Assembly: GCF_019336435.1 (NCBI RefSeq)
Contig: NZ_JAHWXQ010000002.1
Span: 310,001-374,000 of the forward strand
Direction: 5' to 3'
Origin: Pontibacter populi
GTDB taxonomy: Bacteria; Bacteroidota; Bacteroidia; Cytophagales; Hymenobacteraceae
Length of the DNA: 64,000 nt
Shown here one piece after another: positions 53,589-63,300 of the stretch. Within the stretch, counting starts at the first letter, position 1, and every line of letters begins with the position of its first letter. The translations under genes were made by a program, and so were the position numbers. The notes beneath the pieces are model-generated. The model was not told where the DNA came from. It worked only from the letters and a program-made list of their open reading frames with translations, and ran no database searches.

Positions 53589-55364
53589 ATGGAAGAATCT
53601 ACCGCTGAGGATAAGTCCACAACACCTGACAATGAGTTTCATTTACCCGGGCTGTCCGTGCTACGCGATGCTGTACAAAACGCATCCAAAAAAGTACCGC
53701 CACGCAATAAACTTCAACAGGATGGCATTGCCGGAATGACGACTGCCGTCAGTAGTCTGCCCGATGGCATGGCAAACGGTTTGCTGGCAGGCGTCAATCC
53801 AATTTATGGTTTGTATGCCTGTATAGCAGGACCTATAGTAGGGGGTATTTTTTCCAGTTCCCAGTTAATGATGATTACCGCCACCAGTGCATCGGCGATC
53901 ATGGCGGGCCAGACGATCGGTAATCTGCCGGCGGATGAGCGCTCAAAGGTATTTTTCCTGCTGGTGGTGCTTATCGGTGTTTTCCAGACTATAATGGGGT
54001 TGCTGGGCCTGGGCCGACTCACACGGTTTGTTTCCTTTTCTGTTATGACGGGTTTCCTGACAGGTATCTCGGTTCTGTTGGTTATGAGCCAGCTCCCGAC
54101 CGCTACCGGCTATGCTCCGAACGGGGACAACAGTATTAGCCAGACATTTAATCTGCTGATACATTTCAACCAGTTTCATTTAACTACCGTTAGTATGGCA
54201 GTATTAACTATACTGCTTGCCATCTTTTTACAGAAAACCCCTCTTAAGAAATTCTTTGCATTAATTGCCATCGCTATACCATCGCTTATAGTTTACTTTT
54301 TTGAGTTGGAGGGTGTAAAAGTTGTGCAGGATATTGGTGATATCAGCGGCAGTACTCCAAGCCTTGTCGTGCCTCCCTTTTCAGCCATCAGTATTGATAT
54401 TATAACCGGGGCTATGGCGGTGGCCATCGTCATCCTCATCCAGGGGGCGGGCGTCAGCCAGAATGTGCCTAATAAAAATGGGGAAGCCACCAGCACCTCA
54501 CGGGATTTTATAGCACAGGGGGCAGCAAATATTGCCAGTGGTTTTATGCAGGGCCTACCAGTGGGCGGATCGTTGGGCACTACAGCCGTGAATGTACTGG
54601 CCAGGGCACAGACCCGCTGGGCAGTCATTTTTTCTGGACTGGCAATGACCCTGATCGTGGTTGTGTTGTCCGGTATAGTTGCCCGAACTGTTATGCCCTC
54701 CCTGGGTGCCATGCTGATACTGGCCGGTATCCGGAGCATTAAACTTTCAGATATTGTTTCAACCTGGAACTCCGGGTGGAATTCGTGGCCATCGTTGCTG
54801 GCAGGGGGAGTTACCTTTGGAGCCACGCTGATATTGCCCATCCCTACGGCAGTGGGAATAGGCGTGCTTCTCTCCGCCTTCCTGTTCGTCACGCAATCAT
54901 CTACCGAAATAACACTGGTAGAGCTTAAAAAACGGTCGGATGGAACAATAGAGGAACACAAAGCACCCAAAACCCTGAAAGGAAACCAGGTAACAGTACT
55001 GAATGTGTATGGCAACTTATTTTATGCCGGCGCCAGAACGCTGGAGCATTTGTTACCTAAACCGGAAAATGCGCAGAACCCCGTAGTTATACTGCGCCTG
55101 AGAGGCCGTAAAACTTTGGATGCTACGCTCATTTCTGTGTTGTCCGATTATGCTTCGATATTGAATGATGTAAACGGTAAACTCTACCTGACAGGAGTGA
55201 GCGAACAGGTATACAAGGAAGTATTGCACTCGCACAAACTGCGCATCAACGGGCCGGTAAAAGCGTTCAGGCAGGAACCGGCACTGGGGCTCTCGACCCA
55301 TAATGCCGTAGTAGATGCCGAAGCCTGGCTGCTGGAATGCGAAGAAAAAGAATCAGAGAAATAG
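53589..55364 (+). CDS. SulP-family anion transporter with STAS domain, second copy
   Basis: A 591-residue paralogue of the transporter at 48346. The hallmarks recur: VSSLPDGMANGLLAGVNPIYGLYACIAG, TRFVSFSVMTGFLTGISVL and SGFMQGLPVGGSLGTTAVNVLARAQTRW. The STAS domain (QVTVLNVYGNLFYAGARTLEHLLPK ... PVVILRLRGRKTLDATLISVLSDY) is complete. Sequence identity to the first copy is moderate, so divergent substrates are possible. It lies after the symporter on the plus strand. Confidence 0.9.
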   Translation: MEESTAEDKSTTPDNEFHLPGLSVLRDAVQNASKKVPPRNKLQQDGIAGMTTAVSSLPDGMANGLLAGVNPIYGLYACIAGPIVGGIFSSSQLMMITATSASAIMAGQTIGNLPADERSKVFFLLVVLIGVFQTIMGLLGLGRLTRFVSFSVMTGFLTGISVLLVMSQLPTATGYAPNGDNSISQTFNLLIHFNQFHLTTVSMAVLTILLAIFLQKTPLKKFFALIAIAIPSLIVYFFELEGVKVVQDIGDISGSTPSLVVPPFSAISIDIITGAMAVAIVILIQGAGVSQNVPNKNGEATSTSRDFIAQGAANIASGFMQGLPVGGSLGTTAVNVLARAQTRWAVIFSGLAMTLIVVVLSGIVARTVMPSLGAMLILAGIRSIKLSDIVSTWNSGWNSWPSLLAGGVTFGATLILPIPTAVGIGVLLSAFLFVTQSSTEITLVELKKRSDGTIEEHKAPKTLKGNQVTVLNVYGNLFYAGARTLEHLLPKPENAQNPVVILRLRGRKTLDATLISVLSDYASILNDVNGKLYLTGVSEQVYKEVLHSHKLRINGPVKAFRQEPALGLSTHNAVVDAEAWLLECEEKESEK

Positions 55365-55624
55365 GTCGTCCAGGTTCTCTTAACTCTTTATTCATCTCGA
55401 ACTTAGCCGTAGCAGCAGGGCCGTTAAGTTTTGATGGTGACAGTTTAAATCAGCAGTCATTCTGTAAAGCAATTTCCTTGAAGGTTTGTTGAGCCACTTC
55501 TACAATCCAACAGGATTCCATCAGGCTGATAAAAACTTAACATCCCATCACACTACAGGGTAGAATAAATTACGCAAATCCGAAAATCCCAAACTATAGA
55601 TTATAGCCTACTACAATGCACCTA

Positions 55625-56503
55625 TCAAACCGGGCGCACTTCTATTTGTCCGGCTATAGTTCTTACTTCATACTTAGGCTGCGGCGCTGTGGCCGGTCCT
55701 TCTGCTACACTTCCATCTTCCAGCGAGAAAACAGAACCATGCCACGGGCACTTAACACGTAATCCTTCCAGCAACTCTCCTTCCGAAAGTGGGCCACCCA
55801 GGTGCGAGCAGGTATGTGCCAGCGCATAGATTTGGCCCTCCTTACGGGCCAGCAATATAGGTACTTCTCCAGCCTGCACGCAGCGCATCGTGTTTTCTTC
55901 TAATTCGGACTCAGCTAACACGGCAACAAAATCTGCTGGTGGCTCCGCTGAAGTGGCCGTATGGTCTACGCCGGTCTGCATGCCAAAAACCAGATGCCCG
56001 CCCAGATAGGCTCCCGCACTTACAACGCCATACCCGAGCATAGACAAGCCAATAGCAGTTTTTCGGGTTTCTTTACGCCGCCGCAGTACCAGCGACGTCA
56101 GGTAAAGGGCAGTGGCGCCAGCGTTTAGCATACCGTGCATCAATCCTACATTCCGCATTCCTTTATTCGTGGCGGTCCAGTCAGTAAGGCCGGTAATGGC
56201 TGCCCCTACTGCACCCACAAGCCCGACAGCTATGGCCGCATCGGCTCCGCGAGCATACTTTTTCTCCCCCATCAGTTCCATCGTATCCAGCACCGCAGCA
56301 GTCGTCCATGATCCGATCGGCACATCGGTTATGGCAGGATGCAACGGATGCCCGAGCCATGTACCGTGCAAAGCATCTTTTACACACCGGCCCGACTCAC
56401 CGGCAGCTTCAAAAGCATTTAAAACGGCAGGCTGAATGGCATCTCCTGTGGTTTCCAGCCATTCCTGCTTTTCTATAGTTTCGATCAGTGACTTCTGCTC
56501 CAT
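55625..56503 (-). CDS. DUF2231-Rieske fusion protein
   Basis: A 292-residue membrane-linked redox protein. Residues about 45-175 form a DUF2231 membrane domain (GTWLGHPLHPAITDVPIGSW, then three to four helices), often called a possible haem-binding domain because of its histidines. Residues about 190-292 are a Rieske ferredoxin with CSH (C232, H234) and CPWH (C252, H255) cluster ligands. The fusion links a membrane unit to a Rieske centre on one chain. The direction of electron flow and partners are unknown. No oxygenase gene adjoins it. Confidence 0.9.
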   Translation of the reverse strand: MEQKSLIETIEKQEWLETTGDAIQPAVLNAFEAAGESGRCVKDALHGTWLGHPLHPAITDVPIGSWTTAAVLDTMELMGEKKYARGADAAIAVGLVGAVGAAITGLTDWTATNKGMRNVGLMHGMLNAGATALYLTSLVLRRRKETRKTAIGLSMLGYGVVSAGAYLGGHLVFGMQTGVDHTATSAEPPADFVAVLAESELEENTMRCVQAGEVPILLARKEGQIYALAHTCSHLGGPLSEGELLEGLRVKCPWHGSVFSLEDGSVAEGPATAPQPKYEVRTIAGQIEVRPV

Positions 56504-56824
56504 TAGCTTTATCTTATTTCAAATTGGACACTGCTTCTATGAACGAGTAAAATGCCAGCAGGTTCAGTTCCTGCGTATTAGTAAATTTCAGGATGTAAAA
56601 AAGCCTTTAGAATTGCTATATCTCATCGCACGATTAGGTTTTAAGAGAGCGTTATAATCAGATATTAGCGTAATTGGTATATGTTTAAAGTGTTCTCTGA
56701 GAACTATAGATTTACAGGGCCATGCTTAAACAAAATGTAAAAAAAGCAGCACAGCCGGGAAGTCTTTGTTAACTTACATCCCTGTTTAGTTTTTGCCCTT
56801 TTATTACCCTCGTTTCTGATATAA
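56504..56824. other. Divergent gap before the pseudouridine synthase gene
   Basis: No gene recognised. An AACTATAG copy is at about 56702. It contains promoters for the Rieske gene (leftward) and the synthase (rightward). Confidence 0.35.
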
Positions 56825-57532
56825 ATGAAAGCCCTTAATTCCTCTCTCAAGTATTTTATAGTTCAGAAATTAAACTTATCCAATAAAGTAGCCATCAACT
56901 ATATTCTCTCGGGCAGGGTATTGGTAAATGGCAGAAAAGGAACTTTAAGCCAGGAGCTTCTGCCTGAAGATGAAGTTCAGCTGGATGATGTGGTGATCAA
57001 GGAATCGAGAAAGAATGTATACATCGCCTATCACAAACCACGCGGCATAGAGTCCACTCTAAATACGCAAATAGAGAATAACCTCAGACAGGCGTTAAAC
57101 TATAGCGAAACTGTATATCCCGTCGGGAGACTTGACAAGGCATCAGAAGGACTGATGTTACTCACCAATGATGGGAGAACCTTATTTAATATACTTCATG
57201 CTGAGAAGCACCAGGAAAAGGAGTACCAGGTAACTGTTGATAAACCTTTAACGCCACACGCACTTGAAAGGCTTGCCGAAGGTATCGTTATCATGGGTCA
57301 AAAGACACGCCCCGCAGTTGTCAGGCAGGTGGATGAGATCACCTTTAAAATCATCCTTATGCAGGGCCTTAACCGGCAGATCAGGAGAATGTGTTATAAG
57401 TTAGGATACCAGGTAGAGAAACTCGTGCGAACCCGCATCATAACACTTGAACTGGGCAACTTAGCACCCGGACAATGGCGCTTTCTGGATCAGGATGAGA
57501 TCAATAGTTTAATAGAGAACGTTTCTAATTGA
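56825..57532 (+). CDS. rluF: RluF/RsuA-type pseudouridine synthase
   Basis: A 235-residue RNA-modifying enzyme. An S4 RNA-binding domain comes first (KLNLSNKVAINYILSGRVLVNGRKGT). The catalytic domain has GRLDKASEGLMLLTNDG with the catalytic aspartate of the RsuA/RluE/RluF group and later ALERLAEGIVIMGQ and QGLNRQIRRMCYKLGYQVEKL. The length and QGLNRQIRRMC text fit RluF (23S rRNA pseudouridine near position 2604) better than RluE, but subclass is not certain. It stands alone between unrelated genes. Confidence 0.88.
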   Translation: MKALNSSLKYFIVQKLNLSNKVAINYILSGRVLVNGRKGTLSQELLPEDEVQLDDVVIKESRKNVYIAYHKPRGIESTLNTQIENNLRQALNYSETVYPVGRLDKASEGLMLLTNDGRTLFNILHAEKHQEKEYQVTVDKPLTPHALERLAEGIVIMGQKTRPAVVRQVDEITFKIILMQGLNRQIRRMCYKLGYQVEKLVRTRIITLELGNLAPGQWRFLDQDEINSLIENVSN

Positions 57533-57749
57533 GCTGGATTGTGAGCAAACCCATGAACCCTATTTTCAGGAAGTATTTCCAACACCTACTTTAATATCTG
57601 CCTATAAACTTCTTTTAAGTTTGTCTGGCTCTATTCAAACATCCATCAAAAGGAGATTTTACTTCCTCCCAACGTTTCTCTCAGAAAATACTATATTTAT
57701 TGTTTCACTGCATTAAGCTTAATATAACGGTTAACTCTAAACTTGCCTG

Positions 57750-60074
57750 ATGAAGAAACTTCTACGCCCCTTACACTTTATACTTCCTGTTCTTTTACTT
57801 ACCCTTGTACCACCAGCTCAGGCACAGAAAAACAAGCCACCTTTTGAACCCGAGGAGCTGGCAAATCCATTAATGGGAACTGACTCTAAAGTTAGTTTAT
57901 CAAATGGCAATACCTACCCCGCCGTAGCTGTGCCCTGGGGCATGAACCTGTGGACGGCACAGACCGGGAAAATGGGAAACGGTTGGGCGTATACCTACGA
58001 CGATGATAAGATTAGAGGGTTTAAGCAGACTCACCAGCCTTCGCCCTGGATGAATGATTACGGGCAATTTGCCATAATGCCGGTTACCGGTAAAGTTAAG
58101 TTCAGGGAAGATGACCGGGCCAGCTGGTTCTCGCATAAATCAGAAATTGCCAAGCCTTACTACTATAGCGTTTACCTGGCAGACCACGATGTAACGACCG
58201 AATTTACGCCAACAGAACGTGCTGCCCAGTTCCGTTTTACTTATCCAGAATCCGATAGCTCTTTTATAGTGATCGATGCACTGGACAAAGGTTCTTATAT
58301 AAAGGTTATACCTTCTGAAAACAAGATCATTGGTTATACAACACGTGCTGCCCGAAGCAACCCAAAAGACTTCAAGAACTACTTTGTCATCTATACTGAT
58401 AAACCTTTTACAGTTGCTTACACCTGGCAGGATACCACATTAGTAAAAAATAAACTGGAAATGAATGCCAACCATGCAGGAGCTATAGTTGGGTTCAGAA
58501 CCACAAAAGGTGAAAAAGTAAATCTGCGGGTTGCATCTTCTTTCATAAGTATGGAGCAGGCTGAATTAAACCTGAAACGAGAACTGGCTAATGATGATTT
58601 TGAAACTACGAAGCAAAAAGCCAAGGGCCTTTGGAATAAAGCGATGAGCCGCATTACCGTGGAAGGTGGCACGGACGCGCAACTGCGTACATTTTATAGT
58701 TGCCTGTACCGCACGTTATTCTTTCCGCATAAAATGTATGAGCTCGATGCTGCCGGCAAGCCAATACATTACAGCCCTTACGATGGTAAAACTTATCTTG
58801 GATACCGTTTTGCAGGCACTGGGTTCTGGGACACCTTTCGGGCGCTTTACCCCTTCCTGAACCTGGCTTACCCAACTATAAATAAGGAAATGCAGGCCGG
58901 TTTAGTGAATGATTACAAGGAAGGTGGCTGGCTTCCGGAATGGTCTAGTCCGGGCTATGCAAATATCATGATCGGGAACAATTCTGCTTCCGTGGTAGCC
59001 GATGCACATATAAAAGGATTACGTGATTACGACATTAATACCCTGTATGAAGCTTTGTTGCACGGAGCCAATAACGAGGGACCGATTACAGCTATTGGCC
59101 GTGCCGGCGTTGCATACTATAATAAGCTGGGCTATGTGCCTTATGATGTAAAAATAAACGAAAATGCAGCCCGCACATTGGAATATGCATACGACGATTT
59201 TGCGATCTACCAATTAGCCAAAGCACTAAAAAGACCACAGTCAGAAATTGAGCTTTACGCTAAACGAAGCCAGAACTACCGTAACCTCTTCGACCCTACT
59301 ACCGGCCTGATGCGCGGCAAGAATCAGGATGGCACTTTCCAATCTCCTTTCAACCCTTTCAAGTGGGGCGATGCATTTACAGAAGGCAACAGCTGGCACT
59401 ATAGCTGGTCCGTTTTTCATGATGTGCAGGGCCTGATAGATCTGATGGGCGGAAAGCAAAACTTCACTGCCAAACTGGATTCGGTATTCACCCTCCCTCC
59501 AACTTATGATGAGAGTTATTATGGTGGTGTGATACATGAGATCCGTGAAATGCAGATTGCCAATATGGGTCAGTATGCACACGGAAACCAACCGATACAG
59601 CATATGATCTACCTATATAACTATGCCGGCGAACCATGGAAAGCACAATATTGGGCGCGTGAAACGATGAACCGTATGTACCAGCCAACACCAGACGGAT
59701 ATTGCGGCGACGAAGACAACGGGCAAACGAGTGCGTGGTACATTTTCTCAGCCTTAGGTTTCTACCCTGTTACGCCGGCTGTAAACCAGTATGTAATGGG
59801 TGCTCCACTGTTTAAGAAAACAACTATAGCATTAGAAAACGGAAAGAATTTTGTGATCGAAGCTCCGGATAACAGTACAGAAAACATCTATATACAATCC
59901 ACTACGCTAAACGGGAAGAAATTTAATAAGAACTGGATTGCACATGAGGATATTCTAAAAGGCGGCAAGCTGAAGATCAAAATGGGCGGCACACCAAATA
60001 CAACCCGCGGAACAGAGGATGATGCAGTACCATATTCTTTCTCAAAACATGAGCAGGCTATAAATAATAAATAA
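57750..60074 (+). CDS. GH92-family alpha-mannosidase, first of two
   Basis: A 774-residue secreted glycoside hydrolase. A signal peptide ends PAQAQ. GH92 features include the N-terminal NGNTYPAVAVPWGMNLWTAQTG, THQPSPWMNDYGQFAIMP, FTEGNSWHYSWSVFHDVQGL with the catalytic-acid glutamate, and GYCGDEDNGQTSAWYIFSALGFYPVTP. GH92 enzymes hydrolyse alpha-mannosidic linkages of N-glycans and yeast mannans with calcium. Its N-terminal wording (PWMNDYGQ) differs from the usual HFSGTG loop seen in the convergent copy, suggesting different linkage or substrate preference. It ends next to a 27-bp terminator. Confidence 0.9.
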   Translation: MKKLLRPLHFILPVLLLTLVPPAQAQKNKPPFEPEELANPLMGTDSKVSLSNGNTYPAVAVPWGMNLWTAQTGKMGNGWAYTYDDDKIRGFKQTHQPSPWMNDYGQFAIMPVTGKVKFREDDRASWFSHKSEIAKPYYYSVYLADHDVTTEFTPTERAAQFRFTYPESDSSFIVIDALDKGSYIKVIPSENKIIGYTTRAARSNPKDFKNYFVIYTDKPFTVAYTWQDTTLVKNKLEMNANHAGAIVGFRTTKGEKVNLRVASSFISMEQAELNLKRELANDDFETTKQKAKGLWNKAMSRITVEGGTDAQLRTFYSCLYRTLFFPHKMYELDAAGKPIHYSPYDGKTYLGYRFAGTGFWDTFRALYPFLNLAYPTINKEMQAGLVNDYKEGGWLPEWSSPGYANIMIGNNSASVVADAHIKGLRDYDINTLYEALLHGANNEGPITAIGRAGVAYYNKLGYVPYDVKINENAARTLEYAYDDFAIYQLAKALKRPQSEIELYAKRSQNYRNLFDPTTGLMRGKNQDGTFQSPFNPFKWGDAFTEGNSWHYSWSVFHDVQGLIDLMGGKQNFTAKLDSVFTLPPTYDESYYGGVIHEIREMQIANMGQYAHGNQPIQHMIYLYNYAGEPWKAQYWARETMNRMYQPTPDGYCGDEDNGQTSAWYIFSALGFYPVTPAVNQYVMGAPLFKKTTIALENGKNFVIEAPDNSTENIYIQSTTLNGKKFNKNWIAHEDILKGGKLKIKMGGTPNTTRGTEDDAVPYSFSKHEQAINNK

Positions 60075-60088
60075 GAAACTATAAACTA

Positions 60089-60148
60089 AGTAAACTATAA
60101 AAAGGAAAGGCCTGCTATACTGCAGGCCTTTCCTTTTTATAGTTTACT
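60089..60148. terminator. 27-bp perfect bidirectional terminator between GH92 genes
   Basis: Arm 60089-60115 and arm 60122-60148 are exact inverted complements (start AGTAAACTATAAAAAGGAAA), with loop TATACT. Each arm has A/T-rich outer ends, so both convergent genes can end here. Confidence 0.88.
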
Positions 60149-60159
60149 CTCATCTCCTG

Positions 60160-62475
60160 TTACGGTGCAACAGCCATCAGTTTTTTATTAGGCGTGTTCC
60201 CCATGTAAAACGTTAGCTTCCCTCCATGCATAATTTCATTGTGCGTCAGGTAAGTGCGGTTAACAGGCTTACCGTTCAGTTCCATTTTCTGGATGTACAC
60301 ATTTTTGTCTTTCTGATTCTTCACATCGATGGTAAAGCTCTTGCCGTTCTCCAGGTTTATAGTGGCTGCTTTTACATTAGGGCTGGTAATGGCGTATTGT
60401 TCAGAGCCGGGAGCTACCGGGTAAAAACCTAAAGCACTGAAGATATACCATGCGCTCATCTGCCCGAAATCGTCATTGCCACCAAGGCCGTCTATAGTTG
60501 GATTATACATTGCTTTTAAGACCATGCGTGTGCGCTCCTGCGTTTTCCAGGGCTGGTCTGTCCAGTTATACAGGTAAGCAACATGATGCGATGGCTCGTT
60601 GCCGTGCACGTAATTTCCAATGATACCATCACGTGAAATATCCTCTGTGTTCTCGAAGTATTTGTCAGGCAGTTCCATGGTAAACAAGGAGTCCAGGTGT
60701 TGCACAAAACGCGCTTTTCCTCCCATCATCGAAATCATCTGCGCAGGGTCATGCGGCACGTACAAACTATAGTTCCAGGAATTCCCTTCAATAAATCCCT
60801 GCCCATGTGTATCCAATGGGTCAAATTCCTGCTTCCAGGTTCCGTCACTCAGTTTAGGTCGCATGTAGCCGGACTTAGCGTCATATACATTTTTATAGTT
60901 GAGCGCACGCTTGCTGAACTCCTCGTAAATATCCTGTCGGTTAAGTTTTTTTGCCATTTGCGCGATGCACCAGTCGTCATAAGCATATTCCAGCGTTTTA
61001 GATACTGATGATCCGTTTTTGTCTTCCGGCACATAACCCATATCCATGTAATATTCCAGTCCATCATAGTAGCGGGTACGAGCAGTTTGCACACAGGCAT
61101 CCAGCGCCCGGTTCGCATCAAAGTTTGCATTTCCTTTCATCACAGCATCTGCAATAACAGGTACCGAATGATACCCGATCATGCACCAGTTCTCGTTGGC
61201 GTGATGCGACCATACTGGAAGCATTTTATGCACACTCTGGTCATAATGCGCCAGCATAGACTTGATCATGTCGTTGTTGCGGGCTGGCTGCAGAATATTG
61301 AATAGTGGGTGCAGCGCACGATACGTATCCCAAAGCGAGAAGCTGGTGTAGTTGGTAAAGCCATCCGCCTGGTGCACGTTCATGTCCAGTCCTCTGTACT
61401 TGCCATCCACATCCATATAAGTAGTTGGGCCCAGGAAAGCATGGTACATAGCAGTGTAGAAATTCACCAGATCATCTTTGCCGGCATCTACCACTACCTT
61501 ATTCAATTCTTTGTTCCAGGCGGCCTGCCCCTCGCGTTTTACCTTTTCAAAATCCCAGTGCGGTATCTCGGCTTTCATGTTAGCCAGGGCGCCTTCGGTA
61601 CTTACCGGCGACAGGGCAAACTTTATCTTGATCTTCTCTCCTGCTTCTGTCTTGAAATCGAAATATGCCCGTATTTTTTTGCCGGCAAACTCGGGGAAGT
61701 TTTTAGTCTGATCGAACTTACGCCAGAAGCCTTTGTAAACCTGCGCCTCTGCAAAATCCTTGTTGCCATACTGGTAAAACGGCTTGCTGAAGGACATGGC
61801 AAAGTAAACTGTGCGGGTGCGGGCCCAGCCGTTCGTCTGGCGATACCCGGTTATCAGGGTATCGTTCTCCACGCGCACAAAGGTCCAGGTGGTTTTGCCG
61901 TCATAGTTATAAATACCCGACATCAGGTCTAAGATGATGTGCGCCTCGTCAGATTTCGGGAATGTGTACTGGTGCATGCCCACACGGTTGCTGGCCGTAA
62001 GTTCTGCCAGAATATTGTGGTCGTCGAGTTTTACTTTATAGTATGCCGGTTCTGCTACTTCGTTATCATGCGAGAAAGACGAGCGGTAGCCACTTTGTGG
62101 TTTGTCTTCGGTGCCCGGGTTTAGTTGCAGTTTTCCGGTTGTTGGAGCAATCAGGAAGTCTCCCAGGTCAGAGTGGCCGGTACCGCTGAAATGGGTATGG
62201 CTGAAACCAACTATAGTTTTGTCGTCGTGCTGATAGCCGGCGCAGTACTTATACACGTCTTTGTTATACTTGCCATTTACTTCATAGGGAATGGTATCGG
62301 TATCAGGGCTAAGCTGCACCATACCGAAAGGAACGGTAGCGCCCGGGTACGTATGGCCCATTTTAGCAGTACCGATCATCGGGTTTACATACTTTACCAG
62401 GTTTGGTGCCGGTTTGGTCTGTGCAAATGTCAGTAAGGGTGTAAACAGTAAAACAGACAGTAAGAGTTTTTTCAT
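60160..62475 (-). CDS. GH92-family alpha-mannosidase, second of two
   Basis: A 771-residue secreted GH92 enzyme convergent with the first. A signal peptide ends LTFAQ. Motifs include GHTYPGATVPFGMVQLSPDT, GFSHTHFSGTGHSDLGDFLIAP (the standard GH92 loop), FIEGNSWNYSLYVPHDPAQM with the catalytic glutamate and GLGGNDDFGQMSAWYIFSALGFYPVAP. It has the typical two-domain family length. The two paralogues are only moderately similar, so they probably diverged long ago. Likely substrates are mannosides in the periplasm or cell surface. Confidence 0.92.
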   Translation of the reverse strand: MKKLLLSVLLFTPLLTFAQTKPAPNLVKYVNPMIGTAKMGHTYPGATVPFGMVQLSPDTDTIPYEVNGKYNKDVYKYCAGYQHDDKTIVGFSHTHFSGTGHSDLGDFLIAPTTGKLQLNPGTEDKPQSGYRSSFSHDNEVAEPAYYKVKLDDHNILAELTASNRVGMHQYTFPKSDEAHIILDLMSGIYNYDGKTTWTFVRVENDTLITGYRQTNGWARTRTVYFAMSFSKPFYQYGNKDFAEAQVYKGFWRKFDQTKNFPEFAGKKIRAYFDFKTEAGEKIKIKFALSPVSTEGALANMKAEIPHWDFEKVKREGQAAWNKELNKVVVDAGKDDLVNFYTAMYHAFLGPTTYMDVDGKYRGLDMNVHQADGFTNYTSFSLWDTYRALHPLFNILQPARNNDMIKSMLAHYDQSVHKMLPVWSHHANENWCMIGYHSVPVIADAVMKGNANFDANRALDACVQTARTRYYDGLEYYMDMGYVPEDKNGSSVSKTLEYAYDDWCIAQMAKKLNRQDIYEEFSKRALNYKNVYDAKSGYMRPKLSDGTWKQEFDPLDTHGQGFIEGNSWNYSLYVPHDPAQMISMMGGKARFVQHLDSLFTMELPDKYFENTEDISRDGIIGNYVHGNEPSHHVAYLYNWTDQPWKTQERTRMVLKAMYNPTIDGLGGNDDFGQMSAWYIFSALGFYPVAPGSEQYAITSPNVKAATINLENGKSFTIDVKNQKDKNVYIQKMELNGKPVNRTYLTHNEIMHGGKLTFYMGNTPNKKLMAVAP

Positions 62476-62636
62476 TCGTTTGGCAGTTAGGCGGGTATCA
62501 ACGATTTAAGTGATGTTTAAAGTTAAAGCAAATTTCCAAAAAGCCTAGGGTTAAACTGAGTTCATTCTCTGCTAAAGCCCCGCTGTTCACGACAAATCGA
62601 CTTCTTTACTCGGCCAGATCAGCCTTGTATTGCAGT

Positions 62637-62703
62637 CGTTGGTATGCTAAAGTAAAAGCCGCTCTGTTTATAACAGAGCGGCTTTTACTTTAGCATACCA
62701 ACG
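62637..62703. terminator. 32-bp perfect hairpin
   Basis: Arm 62637-62668 and arm 62672-62703 are exact inverted complements with a three-base loop (TAT). The central part, AAAAGCCGCTC/GAGCGGCTTTT, has the same core as the repeat hairpins in copies 2 and 4. It lies between the secreted cupin and the second GH92 gene, both minus-strand, so it could end the cupin transcript. Confidence 0.85.
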
Positions 62704-62793
62704 CATTACTATAGTTTATTCCTCAACAATTAGGGCTTTGCAGACATTCGCTGTAAAAACCTGGTTGAGCCTCTTGCCTGGCTTACATTTCTA

Positions 62794-63300
62794 TCAGCGC
62801 ATTTTTTCCTTATTTCTTGGATCATCTGCTTTGTTGATATAGGTAATCTGGAAAGGTCCGGTACCATGGATCTGGACAACGGTTGGAGCTTTTGTGAAAG
62901 CGTAATGCACACTTTTAGCCGGCATCAGGGCAAATCCTCCGGGCTGCAGGTTGGTAGCACTGCTCTCCATTAACTTCTCGCCCATACCCATATAAAGATC
63001 GCCTTCAATAACGGTTACATGCTCGGCTGTTGGGTGCCAGTGCGGACTTATTCTATAGTTTGCCGGGAACATTAATCTTATTGTAAAGGGCCCTTCTTTT
63101 GTTGGATCACCGGCCAATACAGTCAGTTTTGCACCGGCGGGCAAACCGGCTGGTCCCTCCGACCATTGCATTTTATCTTTGGTAATCATTTTATGCCCTT
63201 CATGCTCCTGAACTTGCTTTGATTGAGCCTGGGCATTAACCTGTATTATTAAACCTAACATAAATAGCAGGCAAACAATTAGTTTAAAACAAACTTTCAT
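62794..63300 (-). CDS. Secreted cupin-domain protein
   Basis: A 168-residue exported single-cupin protein. The signal peptide ends QVNAQAQ. The core is FTIRLMFPANYRISPHWHPTAEHVTVIEGDLYMGMGEKLM, with the first cupin motif (HWHP...E) as metal ligands and the second at PAKSVHYAF. The N-terminal EHEGHKMITKDKMQW segment is histidine-rich. It resembles the DUF4437/ChrR-like cupin group in the periplasm. Substrate unknown. Confidence 0.82.
   Translation of the reverse strand: MKVCFKLIVCLLFMLGLIIQVNAQAQSKQVQEHEGHKMITKDKMQWSEGPAGLPAGAKLTVLAGDPTKEGPFTIRLMFPANYRISPHWHPTAEHVTVIEGDLYMGMGEKLMESSATNLQPGGFALMPAKSVHYAFTKAPTVVQIHGTGPFQITYINKADDPRNKEKMR

Noticed and set aside
61309..61932. A 207-codon frame opposite the second GH92 gene
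   Set aside because: It is the antisense shadow of a well-supported gene and shows no independent family features.
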